Positions 1 through 10,443 of a stretch of DNA of 64,000 nucleotides are shown one piece after another. The DNA comes from Acidovorax sp. (lineage in GTDB: Bacteria > Pseudomonadota > Gammaproteobacteria > Burkholderiales > Burkholderiaceae_C). The stretch lies in assembly GCA_031277855.1 (NCBI GenBank), contig JAITLO010000015.1:1-64000 (forward strand), written 5' to 3'. The translations under genes and the position numbers were made by a program. A model generated the notes under the pieces. It saw only the letters and a program-made list of their open reading frames with translations, was not told where the DNA came from and did no database searches. How positions within the stretch are numbered: the stretch's first letter is position 1; each line of letters opens with the position of its first letter.

Positions 1-22
1 CCAGGATCAAACTCTACAGTTC
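1..22 (-). rRNA. 16S rRNA, 5' end only (partial)
   Basis: Read on the minus strand, the first bases contain AGAGTTTGATCCTGG, the universal 16S 5' sequence (the 27F primer site). About seven bases precede it, as in E. coli 16S, which puts the mature 5' end near position 22. The rest of the rRNA operon lies outside the window to the left. Confidence 0.93.
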
Positions 23-170
23 GATCTTGAATTTAAAGTCTTTCGACTACTCACTCACTTGACGGAATCAAGAAAGATTTCTCTTTCCTCATTACTGTTT
101 TTGTGAGCGTTTGTTTTAGTTCCAAAGAACTTGGCAATCGCCTTCAAACGCCCACGCTTATCGGCTGTAT

Positions 171-183
171 ATTTTTAAAGACA
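171..183 (-). promoter_or_regulatory. boxA-like antitermination site in the rRNA leader
   Basis: On the minus strand the leader reads TGTCTTTAAAAAT, close to the boxA core (GCTCTTTAAAA) found in betaproteobacterial rrn leaders, and is followed by the ACAGCCGATAAGCG context typical of these leaders. It should recruit the Nus antitermination complex. The call rests on motif similarity and position. Confidence 0.6.
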
Positions 184-247
184 CCATTCAAAAACCGTCT
201 TGCGACCCATCTTTGAATTCACTTCACTGCAATCAGCGAAGCTTTGT

Positions 248-275
248 ATTGTAGCACAACTTTCGTTGTGCAGAT
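248..275 (-). promoter_or_regulatory. candidate rRNA promoter, proximal
   Basis: The minus strand has a TACAAT -10 (plus-strand 248-253). The spacer contains a perfect 7-bp inverted repeat (254-260 with 265-271). The bases following the -10, ACAAAGCTTCGCTG, nearly repeat those after the distal promoter 88 bp away. The -35 is weak (GATCTG at 17 bp). Confidence 0.5.
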
Positions 276-335
276 CAAAAGAATTTTTGATCTTTTCGCC
301 ACCGAGAAAAGCATCTCTAAGCAGCGAAGCCTTGC

Positions 336-364
336 ATTGTACATCGAAATTTGAAGCAGTTCGA
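336..364 (-). promoter_or_regulatory. candidate rRNA promoter, distal
   Basis: The minus strand has TACAAT (plus-strand 336-341) followed by GCAAGGCTTCGCTG, nearly identical to the proximal promoter. AT-rich sequence lies upstream (a possible UP element), with a poor -35 hexamer (TCGAAC) at 17 bp. Twin promoters are common for rRNA operons, and the duplication itself supports the call. Confidence 0.45.
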
Positions 365-461
365 TGAAATTTTCAAGACCCTCTTGACTTGCCACACAGA
401 GCAGCTTGCTCAAGAGAGGGCGGATCATAGCATGGTTTCTCAGGGTTATCCCGAGCTTTCT

Positions 462-517
462 GCTGCTTCGCTGCCCAAGGACAGCGAAGCAGCAAGGCAG
501 CGCTGTGCGCTGCCTTG
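462..517 (+). other. two abutting perfect hairpins in the leader of the ABC-F gene
   Basis: The first inverted repeat is 462-473 with 482-493 (12 bp, loop 8). The second is 493-503 with 507-517 (11 bp, loop 3). They touch at one base, so both could form with little competition. The second ends 15 bases before the uup ATG. Neither is followed by a T-run. They could act as an attenuator or mRNA-stability element for the ABC-F gene, or insulate it from the rRNA promoters. Confidence 0.6.
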
Positions 518-532
518 GATAATGCAGGCAAC

Positions 533-2461
<1,929 letters not shown>

Positions 2462-2507
2462 GCCACCAAAGCAGCCTAAAAAATCAGGAGCATCAGCTGC
2501 TTATACA

Positions 2508-2545
2508 GCCTGCATCTCCCATGCTTATATATGGGAGATGCAGGC
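2508..2545. other. 15-bp perfect inverted repeat between uup and cheB
   Basis: Arms 2508-2522 and 2531-2545 are exact complements with an 8-base loop (GCTTATAT). No T-run follows on either strand, so it is not a classical intrinsic terminator, though it sits where transcription from uup should end. An AT-rich element of family C (2478-2507) lies just before it. Confidence 0.6.
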
Positions 2546-2612
2546 AGCCAAAGCGCTGGCTGCTCCTTTTTTATGCAGCTCCGCTCGCAGCGACAGTATT
2601 GCCTCCAAGAAA

Positions 2613-2635
2613 AAGGAGCCGGCTTGCGGCTCCTT
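2613..2635 (-). terminator. intrinsic terminator of the chemotaxis operon
   Basis: On the minus strand AAGGAGCC and GGCTCCTT pair around a short loop and are followed by TTTTT, about 20 bases after the cheB stop. This ends the che operon before it runs into uup. Confidence 0.8.
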
Positions 2636-2655
2636 GAAGGTGTGTCAGCAGCGCC

Positions 2656-3753
2656 TCAAATCCGGTGGCGCACATGGTCGGGTGCGGTGCGCAGCTTGCC
2701 CAGCAAGGCCGGGGCAATCTGCGTCAGCGACAGCACCTCATCGGCAGCGCCATGGGCAATGGCTTCGCGCGGCATGCCGAAGACGATGCAGCTGGCCTCG
2801 TCCTGCACATAGTTGTAGCTGCCAGCGTCCTTCATCTCGCGCATGGCGACGGCACCGTCGGCGCCCATGCCGGTCAGCATCACGCCATAGGCGTTGCGCG
2901 CCACACAGGCAGCCACGGATTTGAACAGCACTTCCACCGAAGGCTTGTGACGGTTCACCGGCGGGTCGTCATTGACCACGGCCACATAGTTGGCGCCGCT
3001 GCGGGCGATGGCGAATTGCTTGCCACCCGGTGCAATGTAGGCATGACCCGGCAGAATGCGCTCGCCATTCACCGCTTCCTTGACCGTGATCTGGCACAGA
3101 CCATTCAGGCGGGCAGCAAAGCTGGTGGTAAAGCCGGGCGGCATATGCTGGGTGATGACGATGGCGGGCGCATCGGCCGGCATTTGCACCAGCACTTCCT
3201 TGATGGCCTCGGTGCCACCGGTAGATGCACCGATGGCAATGATTTTTTCCGTAGACAAACGCCCCAACAGCGTGGCCGATGAGACGGGTGCTGCACCCTT
3301 GGCTGCCGCGCTCGAGGCCGTGCTGGCCGCCGGCACGGCGCGATGCACCTGGGCCACGGCAGCCACGCGGATCTTGTCCACAATCTGGTTGGCCAGCTCT
3401 TGCAGCCCATTGGCCACACCCACGCGGGGCTTGGCCACAAAGTCCACCGCCCCCAATTCCAGCGCACGCATGGTGACTTCGGCACCGCGCTCGGTCAGTG
3501 TGGAAATCATCAGCACCGGCATGGGGCGCAGCCGCATCAGCCGCCCCAGAAAATCGATGCCGTCCATGCGGGGCATTTCCACGTCCAGCGTGATCACATC
3601 AGGATTGAGCTCACGGATCATTTCCCGCGCAATCAACGGGTCGTTGGCCGTGCCTATGCACTCCATGTCTGCCTGGCGGTTGATGATCTCGGCCAGCAAG
3701 CTGCGTACCAGCGCCGAGTCATCCACCACGATCACCTTGATTTTCCGATTCAT
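2656..3753 (-). CDS. cheB: CheB, chemotaxis response regulator and receptor methylesterase/deamidase
   Basis: Removes methyl groups from (and deamidates) chemoreceptor glutamates once phosphorylated by CheA. It has 365 residues. An N-terminal receiver domain has acidic pair D11/D12 and phosphoacceptor D57 ([10 protein letters not shown]). A linker leads to the C-terminal esterase with Ser177 (GASTGG), His203 (TQHMPP) and Asp299 (GMGADG). It is the last gene of the che operon, 15 bases after cheD. The length and all catalytic residues are normal. Confidence 0.96.
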   Translation of the reverse strand: MNRKIKVIVVDDSALVRSLLAEIINRQADMECIGTANDPLIAREMIRELNPDVITLDVEMPRMDGIDFLGRLMRLRPMPVLMISTLTERGAEVTMRALELGAVDFVAKPRVGVANGLQELANQIVDKIRVAAVAQVHRAVPAASTASSAAAKGAAPVSSATLLGRLSTEKIIAIGASTGGTEAIKEVLVQMPADAPAIVITQHMPPGFTTSFAARLNGLCQITVKEAVNGERILPGHAYIAPGGKQFAIARSGANYVAVVNDDPPVNRHKPSVEVLFKSVAACVARNAYGVMLTGMGADGAVAMREMKDAGSYNYVQDEASCIVFGMPREAIAHGAADEVLSLTQIAPALLGKLRTAPDHVRHRI

Positions 3754-3768
3754 TCCCTCAAACCTCTC

Positions 3769-4548
3769 TCAAAACAGGTCCACGCTGCCGCCAGCATTGC
3801 TCTGCGCCACCGTGGCCGCATTGCCACGGCGCTCTTGCGCCACCAATTCTTCGGGGTGGGCATGCGCCAGGCGCTTGACCAGTGCCTTGCCCGTGGTCGG
3901 AAAGTAGACCACTTTGCGCGGATAGATGTCGAGCACATCCTCGGAAACGATGGGGATACGCTCGGTATTCAGATACTGGGTGACGAAGTCGGTGTTGCGC
4001 TCACCCACATTCATGGTGGTGAAGTTGGCCATCACCGCGCCGCCACCAAAAATCTTGGCCTGCATGGTCTCACGGCGTGCGCCCAGCTTCATCATCTCGT
4101 TGATCAGCAATTCCATGGCGTAAGAGCCATAGCGGCCGGAGACATCGCCGGCATCGCCATCGGGCAGCATGAAGTGGTTCATGCCACCCACGTTCAGACT
4201 GCTGTCCCACAGGCAGGCGGCAATGCAGGAGCCCAGCACCGTGACAATGGCCATGTTCTCATTGGTCACAAAGTACTCGCCGGGCAGCACCTTGACGGCA
4301 TTGAACTGGAAGTGCGGGTCGAAATAAAAAAACGATGCCTCACCCGGCTTGGGCGTGCGGCGCTTCAGCGCCTCCAGTGAAGAAGGCGGTGCTGGCGGCT
4401 GGCTCGCCGCGGGTTTGCGGAACACCGGCGCACTGACCGGCGCCATCTTGGGCACGGGGCCTCGACGCTCTCCTCGCTCCATGGAGGAGCCCCAACTACT
4501 CCCCAGAGGATTGGACGACATAGGCACGCCTTTTCGCAGAGGATTCAT
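3769..4548 (-). CDS. cheD: CheD, receptor glutamine deamidase
   Basis: Deamidates receptor glutamines. It has 259 residues, longer than many CheD proteins because of a roughly 60-residue Pro/Ser-rich N-terminal extension before the conserved core (FDPHF; TVLGSCIAACLWD with the catalytic Cys; GGMNHFMLP with the catalytic His). The start chosen has AAAGG six bases upstream. The C-terminus ends GGSVDLF, nearly the same as the end of the CheZ-like protein in this operon (AGSVDLF), suggesting a common binding partner. Confidence 0.94.
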   Translation of the reverse strand: MNPLRKGVPMSSNPLGSSWGSSMERGERRGPVPKMAPVSAPVFRKPAASQPPAPPSSLEALKRRTPKPGEASFFYFDPHFQFNAVKVLPGEYFVTNENMAIVTVLGSCIAACLWDSSLNVGGMNHFMLPDGDAGDVSGRYGSYAMELLINEMMKLGARRETMQAKIFGGGAVMANFTTMNVGERNTDFVTQYLNTERIPIVSEDVLDIYPRKVVYFPTTGKALVKRLAHAHPEELVAQERRGNAATVAQSNAGGSVDLF

Positions 4549-4583
4549 GGTGGACCTTTGTTCCCATAACTGACGCCACCCGT

Positions 4584-5474
4584 TCAGCGACGCTCATACA
4601 CCGTCTTGCCGCGCAAGGTAAAAAGATCGCGCGACTCGCTGAAGTTCTCGGCATGACCCACAAACAGCATTCCTCCGGGCTTAAGCACGCGGTGAATTTT
4701 TTCCAGCACGCGCCGCTGCGTGGGCGCGTCGAAATAAATCATCACATTGCGGCAGAACACCACATCAAAGGGCTCCTGAAAGGGCCAGTCGTCGCGGATC
4801 AGGTTCACCTGGATGAAGTCAATCATGCGCCGCAACTCGGGCTTGATGCGCACCATGCCTTCGTTGTTGCCCTTGCCCTTCATGAAGAAGCGCCGCAGCC
4901 GCTCCTGGCTCAGGTTTTTGACGTTGTCCAGTCGGTACACACCGTTGGAGGCTGTGGCCAGCACCTTGGAGTCGATATCACTGGCCGTGAGCTTGAACTG
5001 CCCATTGGTTCCCAGCGACTCCATGGCCGTCATCACGATGGAATACGGCTCTTCCCCTGTGGAAGCAGCATTGCACCAGATCTTCCAGGCATGGGCCGGG
5101 CGGCTGCGCAAATGCTGGGCAAAGATCTCGAAATGGTGTTGTTCGCGGAAAAACGAGGTCAGGTTGGTGGTCAGCGCATTGACGAACTCCTGCCACTCTG
5201 GCGCATCACCGGGCTGCTTTTCCAGCCAGGACAGATACGCTTCAAAGCTGTCATGCCGGGTATCGCGCAACCGCCGGGAAAGACGGCTGTACACCATGGC
5301 GTGCTTGCCATCGTGCAAGCTGATGCCGGCATGTTTGTAAATCAGGGCCTGGACGCGGGTGAAGTCCGCATTGGTCCAGGTGAACTCGCGCTGTACCGCA
5401 GCGCCTCCCATAGAACCCGGCATGAGAGACGACGAGGCGGCATCCGTAGGCGACAAAGAAGCAGAAGTACGCAT
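4584..5474 (-). CDS. cheR: CheR, chemotaxis receptor methyltransferase
   Basis: SAM-dependent methylation of receptor glutamates, opposing CheB. It has 296 residues, with an N-terminal helical CheR domain and a Rossmann methyltransferase domain (IWCNAASTGEEPYSI as SAM motif I; VVFCRNVMIYF; LKPGGMLFVGHAE). It lies between cheW and cheD. The N-terminal 30 residues are low-complexity (Ser/Ala-rich), and no start has a strong ribosome binding site, so the exact start is uncertain. Confidence 0.95.
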   Translation of the reverse strand: MRTSASLSPTDAASSSLMPGSMGGAAVQREFTWTNADFTRVQALIYKHAGISLHDGKHAMVYSRLSRRLRDTRHDSFEAYLSWLEKQPGDAPEWQEFVNALTTNLTSFFREQHHFEIFAQHLRSRPAHAWKIWCNAASTGEEPYSIVMTAMESLGTNGQFKLTASDIDSKVLATASNGVYRLDNVKNLSQERLRRFFMKGKGNNEGMVRIKPELRRMIDFIQVNLIRDDWPFQEPFDVVFCRNVMIYFDAPTQRRVLEKIHRVLKPGGMLFVGHAENFSESRDLFTLRGKTVYERR

Positions 5475-5578
5475 GGCTCACAGGGATAAAACAAAGCCAA
5501 CGCCCGCGGATAGGCGTCCAAAATCAACAGCCCACCAAAGGCGGGCCGCTGGCAAAGGAATCAGGCCCGCATTCGCCC

Positions 5579-6064
5579 TTACTCGGCCGGAGCCACCAGC
5601 CCCATGTCCACATTGGACATGAGCTTCTCGATATCCAGCAGGATGAGCATGCGCTCGCCCACCGAGCCCAGGCCCAAAATGCAGCCGTTGTCGATGGCGC
5701 TCTCGATATCAGGAGCTGCCCGCACGGCCTCCGGCGCCAGCTCCATCACGTCACTGACCGAGTCCACCACAATGCCGACCACGCGGTTGCGCAGATTCAG
5801 AATGATCACCACCGTGAAGGTGTTGTATTCCACTTCCGAGCAATTGAACTTCAGGCGCATGTCCACGATGGGTACGATGGTGCCGCGCAGATTGACCACA
5901 CCCTTGATGAATTCAGGCGCATTGGCGATGCGTGTGGGCTGCTCGTAGCCACGGATTTCCTGCACCTTCAGAATGTCGATGCCGTATTCCTCCTGGCCCA
6001 GGCGGAAGGTCAGATACTCGCGCGTGCCCGTGGCTGCAGCTTCAGCGTTTTTGCCCATATTCAT
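5579..6064 (-). CDS. cheW: CheW, chemotaxis coupling protein
   Basis: A scaffold linking chemoreceptors to CheA. It has 161 residues and a single CheW domain (LTFRLGQEEYGIDILKVQEI; FIKGVVNLRGTIVPIVD; GIVVDSVSDVMEL), the normal length. AGGAG lies eight bases before the ATG. It is third from the end of the operon, directly after cheA. Confidence 0.96.
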   Translation of the reverse strand: MNMGKNAEAAATGTREYLTFRLGQEEYGIDILKVQEIRGYEQPTRIANAPEFIKGVVNLRGTIVPIVDMRLKFNCSEVEYNTFTVVIILNLRNRVVGIVVDSVSDVMELAPEAVRAAPDIESAIDNGCILGLGSVGERMLILLDIEKLMSNVDMGLVAPAE

Positions 6065-6132
6065 TGCTTTTACTCCTGGCAGATCCGCTTAGTTCCGCGG
6101 TCATGCCTTGATGTGTTAGAGATCAGGTCCAG

Positions 6133-8271
6133 TCAGTAGCGCGCCCGGTTGACCAGGCTGATCGTGTCCAGAATCAAGGCCACCGTGCCATCACCCAGAA
6201 TCGTGGCTCCAGACACATTGGGCACCTTGCGGTAGTTGGACTCCAGGTTCTTGACCACCACTTGATGTTGCCCCAGGAGTTCATCCACCAGCAACGCCAC
6301 CCGGCTACCGTCGGATTCGACGACCACCATGATGTCGCTGCTCTTTTCGTTCTCGGCCCGCGGCACATGGAAGATCTTCTCCATGGCAATCACCGGCATG
6401 TATTCGTCGCGCACCTTGACCAGCTGCGAGCCCTGGGCCACGGTGTTGACATCGTCCGGGTTGACCTGGAAAGACTCCACCACCGACGACAGCGGCAGGA
6501 TGTAGACCTCTTTGCCCACGCCCACCGACATGCCGTCCATGATGGCCAGGGTCAGTGGCAGGCGAATGGCCACGCGCATGCCCACGCCTTCGGCGGAGTC
6601 GATTTCCACCGAGCCGTTCAGGGCCGTGATGTTCTTCTTCACAACGTCCATGCCCACGCCGCGGCCCGACACATCGGTCACCACATCGGCCGTGGAAAAA
6701 CCAGGCGCGAAAATCAGCTGCCAGACTTCGCTGTCTGGAATGCTGTCCGGCACATCCATGCCGCGTTCGCGGGCCTTGCGCAGAATCTTCTCGCGGTTCA
6801 TGCCCTTGCCGTCATCGCGCACCTCGATGACGATGGAGCCGCCCTGGTGGGAGGCGGCCAGCGTCAAGGTCCCGGCTTCCGACTTGCCCGCCAGCTTGCG
6901 CTGCTCCGGCATTTCAATACCGTGGTCCAGCGAGTTGCGCACCAGGTGGGTCAGCGGGTCGGTGATCTTCTCCACCAGCCCCTTGTCCAGCTCGGTGGCC
7001 TCACCTTGCAGCACCAGATCGAACTTCTTGCCCATCTTGTTCGCCAGGTCGCGCAGCATGCGCGGGAAGCGGCTGAACACGGTGGACATCGGGATCATGC
7101 GGATGGACATCACGCATTCCTGCAGATCGCGCGTGTTGCGGTCCAGATCCGCCAGACCGGCCAGCAATTGCTGGTTGGCTGCGGGGTCCAGTGCCCGGCT
7201 GTTCTGCGCCAGCATGGCCTGGGTGATCACCAGCTCGCCGGCCAGATTGATCAGTTGGTCCACCTTGCCCAAGGCCACCCGAATGCTGGTGGACTCCATG
7301 GCTGCGGCCATGGCGGGCTTGGCCGCAGCCGCCGGCTTGGCAGGCGCTGTGCGGGCCTGGGGGTCACCCGGCGCGCCGGGGAAGATACCAAAGTTGCCAC
7401 CAGCAATTTCACTGCCTGCCGCCACGGCTACCGGAGCCGACGCCTCAGCTGTCACCGAGGCAGCGGCCTCCATGGCGATCTGCGCTGGCTCGGCCACCGG
7501 CGCAGCCTGAGCGCTAAGGCTACGGATCTGTACCTGCTCCTTGGCCACATGGAAGGCAAACAGGTCCAGCAAATCCTCGTCGGTCGATTGCGTTTGCACG
7601 CTGAACAGGCGGCAGCCTGCATCGCTGCAAGGTAGGTCTTCAATGGTGCCCAGGCCGGGAATGTCGCGGAACAGCTCTTTGATGGCATCGGCCAGCTCCA
7701 GCTTGTCCATGGGGCCTATGCGAATCTCCAGTGCACGCGTGCCAGAGGGCACAGCTGCGGCCGGTGCCGCTACAGGTGCAGGAGCTGGCGGTGCCACAGG
7801 CGCTGCCACCGGAGCCGGTGCGGGCGCAGCTGCTGCAGGCACAGGACCGTTGCCTGCTGCCAATTCCGTAATGCGGCGCACCAGATCGGTTGTGGACATG
7901 GCCTCGCCTTCACCGCCGGCCTGGTGGCGTGCCAGCAGGCTGCGCGATGCATCGGCAGACTCCAGCAGCACATCGACCATCTCCGGGATGGGCGTGATTT
8001 CATGGCGACGCAGCCGGTCCAGCAGCGACTCCATCTTGTGGGTCAGCTCGGCCACATCGGTGAAGCCGAAGGTCGCCGATCCACCCTTGATGGAGTGAGC
8101 GCAACGGAAGATGCCGTTGAGCTCTTCATCGTTCGCGGCCGAGAGATCCAGGTTGAGCAACATCTGCTCCATCTGGTCGAGGTTCTCGCCCGCTTCCTCA
8201 AAGAAGATTTGATAGAACTGGGTGAGGTCGAAATCCGCGCCCCCGCCCGCCTCTGCGTGTGTATCCACCAT
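6133..8271 (-). CDS. cheA: CheA, chemotaxis sensor histidine kinase
   Basis: Autophosphorylates and passes phosphate to CheY and CheB. It has 712 residues. The order is an HPt domain with His59 (AHSIKGGSATFG), a Pro/Ala-rich linker, a P2-like docking domain, another linker, the dimerisation helices (VDQLINLAGELVI), a HATPase with N box (HLVRNSLDHGIE), G1 (DDGKGM) and G2 (GRGVGMDVV), and a C-terminal CheW-like domain. All kinase residues are present. The Ala/Pro linkers are long, as in relatives. Confidence 0.97.
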   Translation of the reverse strand: MVDTHAEAGGGADFDLTQFYQIFFEEAGENLDQMEQMLLNLDLSAANDEELNGIFRCAHSIKGGSATFGFTDVAELTHKMESLLDRLRRHEITPIPEMVDVLLESADASRSLLARHQAGGEGEAMSTTDLVRRITELAAGNGPVPAAAAPAPAPVAAPVAPPAPAPVAAPAAAVPSGTRALEIRIGPMDKLELADAIKELFRDIPGLGTIEDLPCSDAGCRLFSVQTQSTDEDLLDLFAFHVAKEQVQIRSLSAQAAPVAEPAQIAMEAAASVTAEASAPVAVAAGSEIAGGNFGIFPGAPGDPQARTAPAKPAAAAKPAMAAAMESTSIRVALGKVDQLINLAGELVITQAMLAQNSRALDPAANQQLLAGLADLDRNTRDLQECVMSIRMIPMSTVFSRFPRMLRDLANKMGKKFDLVLQGEATELDKGLVEKITDPLTHLVRNSLDHGIEMPEQRKLAGKSEAGTLTLAASHQGGSIVIEVRDDGKGMNREKILRKARERGMDVPDSIPDSEVWQLIFAPGFSTADVVTDVSGRGVGMDVVKKNITALNGSVEIDSAEGVGMRVAIRLPLTLAIMDGMSVGVGKEVYILPLSSVVESFQVNPDDVNTVAQGSQLVKVRDEYMPVIAMEKIFHVPRAENEKSSDIMVVVESDGSRVALLVDELLGQHQVVVKNLESNYRKVPNVSGATILGDGTVALILDTISLVNRARY

Positions 8272-8301
8272 GAAGGCTCCTGTGTTCGCCTGCGCCGCTC
8301 T

Positions 8302-8664
8302 TTAGCGGATGACTTTTTGAATGACCTCGATCAGCCGGCTCGGATCGAACGGCTTGACCAACCAGCCCGTGGCGCCTGCAGCGCGGCCGGCCTGCTTCAT
8401 CTGATCGCTGGACTCTGTGGTCAGGATCAGAATCGGCGTGTTCTTGAAGCGCGGATGCTCTCGCAGCTTTTTCGTCAGGCCGATGCCATCCAGGCGCGGC
8501 ATGTTTTGATCCGCCAGCACCAGATCGATTTGCTGCGCTTCTGCCTTTTCCAGCGCGTCCACACCATCCACGGCCTCCACCACTTTGTAGCCTGCGCCGG
8601 ACAGGGTAAAGGACACCATCTTGCGCATGGATGGCGAGTCATCTACAGCGAGGATCGATTGCAT
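8302..8664 (-). CDS. cheY: CheY-type single-domain response regulator
   Basis: A diffusible signal from CheA to the flagellar switch. It has 120 residues and is only a receiver domain: acidic pair D8/D9, phosphoacceptor D52 (VLADQNMPRLDG), Thr83 region (ILTTES) and Lys104 (LVKPFD). It lies between the CheZ-like gene and cheA, which fits the role of motor-binding CheY. The partner FliM, encoded downstream in the flagellar cluster, keeps its N-terminal CheY-binding peptide (LSQEEVDALL). Confidence 0.9.
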   Translation of the reverse strand: MQSILAVDDSPSMRKMVSFTLSGAGYKVVEAVDGVDALEKAEAQQIDLVLADQNMPRLDGIGLTKKLREHPRFKNTPILILTTESSDQMKQAGRAAGATGWLVKPFDPSRLIEVIQKVIR

Positions 8665-8709
8665 GTATGGGCTCCAACTGACTTTGGAATAAGTAAACAG
8701 GACAGTGTC

Positions 8710-9159
8710 TTAGAACAAATCCACCGACCCCGCGTCCATTTCGCTTTGGGTGACGGGATTGGGACGCTCCGGCATCATGGATTGTGCCGGTTCTACGGCA
8801 AGCTCCCCTTCTTCATGGCCCATGGTCTCCGAAGCCAGTCGAAAGGCACAGCCTTGCAGCACCTGGGTGGTATGCCAGATCAGCTGCGTGGCCATATCGT
8901 GGAATTGCAGCTCCGTCACCGCGCTGCGCAAGGCATGGCGGGCAGCCTCCATCTCATCGCGCTCCATCGTGCCAGAGCCCGACAACAGACCATTGGCTTC
9001 CGAAAAACGCTCCAGCAAGTTGGACGTGGCATGATTGAGCAGCCCCTCCAACCTATGAAGGTCACGCATGACGACCAACAGGGAATCCTGCAATTCCGCT
9101 GCCACCATGACGGGCACCTGAACAGCAGGTTCTCCAGTCGGCATAAGCGTTGAATGCAT
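8710..9159 (-). CDS. small CheZ-like protein, probable CheY-P phosphatase
   Basis: A helical protein of 149 residues, first gene of the che operon and next to cheY. Residues 84-98 (LQFHDMATQLIWHTT) contain D88 and Q92 in a DxxxQ arrangement, the catalytic motif of CheZ (DLTGQ in E. coli). A disordered stretch follows, ending in a short acidic-hydrophobic tail (AGSVDLF) like the CheY-binding tail of CheZ in position and character. CheZ is usually about 200 residues, so this is a short form. The ATG chosen has GGAGA upstream, and a TTG further upstream is unlikely. Function is inferred, not shown. Confidence 0.7.
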   Translation of the reverse strand: MHSTLMPTGEPAVQVPVMVAAELQDSLLVVMRDLHRLEGLLNHATSNLLERFSEANGLLSGSGTMERDEMEAARHALRSAVTELQFHDMATQLIWHTTQVLQGCAFRLASETMGHEEGELAVEPAQSMMPERPNPVTQSEMDAGSVDLF

Positions 9160-9327
9160 CGTTTCTCCATTTAGGGGCAGGTGCAAAGCTTGGCACAGCG
9201 GCCTTATGGTCGCCCAACCGGCGCAGGATGGGCTCCAGAAGTGGCTGCCAAAGCAGCAGGTCTGTGCCAGCTTGCCTCAGCCAGCCTGCGCGTTTGTTCC
9301 AAGATGTATCCTATGATAGCGCTCCTT

Positions 9328-10443
9328 ATGGGTACTAATCCAACAGATAGACCCCTCCTGATCCTCCATCTTGAGGATTCGCAAGCCGACCAGCGACTGG
9401 CGGCGTTGACATTGCGTCGCTCACAGCTCAATTGCAGCCTGGTCAGCGTAGACCAACTGCCTGATTTTCTGCAGCAGCTGCAGACACAGACCTTTGATCT
9501 GGTGCTGGCCGACTATTACCTCCCCGGCTTCACCGCCATCCAGGCCTGGGAGGCCGCCCAGCAGTTGCCGCACTGCCCTCCATTTGTCCTGCTCTCCGGG
9601 GCAATCGGCGAGGCTGCTGCGGTCGATGCCATCCGCCTGGGCATTTCCGACTACCTGCTCAAGGACGATATCGCGCGCCTGCCCCATGTGCTGACCCGTG
9701 CACTGGAGGTGCACGAGGCCCGGCGCGCCCGCGAGCAGGCCACGGCCGAGCTGGCCGCCTCGGAGCGGCGCCTGGCCGAACTCACCGAGCACCTGCAGAC
9801 CTCCATCGAGCAGGAGCGTGCCGCCATTGCCCGTGAGATCCACGACGACATCGGTGGCTCGCTGACGGCCGTCAAGTTCGACCTGGCCTGGATCACCCGC
9901 AATGCCACCACCTTGCCTGCCGTGGGCGAGCATGCCCAGTCGGCACTGGAAATGCTGCAGCATGCCCTGGGCGCCAGCCAGCGCATCATGATGGACCTGC
10001 GCCCTCCGGTGCTGGACCAGGGCCTGGCCGCCGCCATCCAGTGGCTGGCCGAAGGTTTTGAGCGCCGCACCGGCACACCGGTCACGCTGCTGCTGCACCC
10101 GCTGCGCAACCCGCTGCCCCAGGCCGTGCAGTTGGTGGCCTACCGCACCACGCAGGAAGCGCTGACCAATGTCTCCAAATACGCGGCGGCCACGGCGGTG
10201 CATATCGACATGTCGGACGCCGAAGGCGTGCTCACCGTCGAGGTGCGCGACAACGGCTGCGGCATTACCGCCGCCCAACGCGACAAGCCCAAGGCCTTCG
10301 GCCTGCGCGGCCTGGCCGAGCGAGCCCGCACCGTAGGCGGCTGGCTGGACGTCAGCAGCCAGGCAGGCCAGGGCAGCAGCATCATCGTCTCTATCCCCCT
10401 CACACCGGGGACGGACTTCGACCCAGCAGAGGAGTTATCTTGA
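9328..10443 (+). CDS. hybrid sensor kinase: N-terminal receiver plus NarL-class histidine kinase
   Basis: A cytoplasmic protein of 371 residues with no transmembrane segment. It has a receiver domain (D62 in LVLADYYLP, K112), then a short coiled coil, a HisKA_3 dimerisation helix with His172 (REIHDDIGGSLTAVK), and a HATPase (EALTNVSKYA; VRDNGCGI; GLRGLAERA). The input probably comes from another kinase acting on its receiver. The stop overlaps the start of the next gene by four bases. Several in-frame ATGs lie within 25 bases upstream, so the start is approximate. Confidence 0.88.
   Translation: MGTNPTDRPLLILHLEDSQADQRLAALTLRRSQLNCSLVSVDQLPDFLQQLQTQTFDLVLADYYLPGFTAIQAWEAAQQLPHCPPFVLLSGAIGEAAAVDAIRLGISDYLLKDDIARLPHVLTRALEVHEARRAREQATAELAASERRLAELTEHLQTSIEQERAAIAREIHDDIGGSLTAVKFDLAWITRNATTLPAVGEHAQSALEMLQHALGASQRIMMDLRPPVLDQGLAAAIQWLAEGFERRTGTPVTLLLHPLRNPLPQAVQLVAYRTTQEALTNVSKYAAATAVHIDMSDAEGVLTVEVRDNGCGITAAQRDKPKAFGLRGLAERARTVGGWLDVSSQAGQGSSIIVSIPLTPGTDFDPAEELS

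Noticed and set aside
9241..9300. possible sigma-54 promoter (TGGCACA..TGCT on the minus strand) before the che operon
   Set aside because: The distance between the GG and GC elements is one base short of the required spacing and the -12 part is weak.
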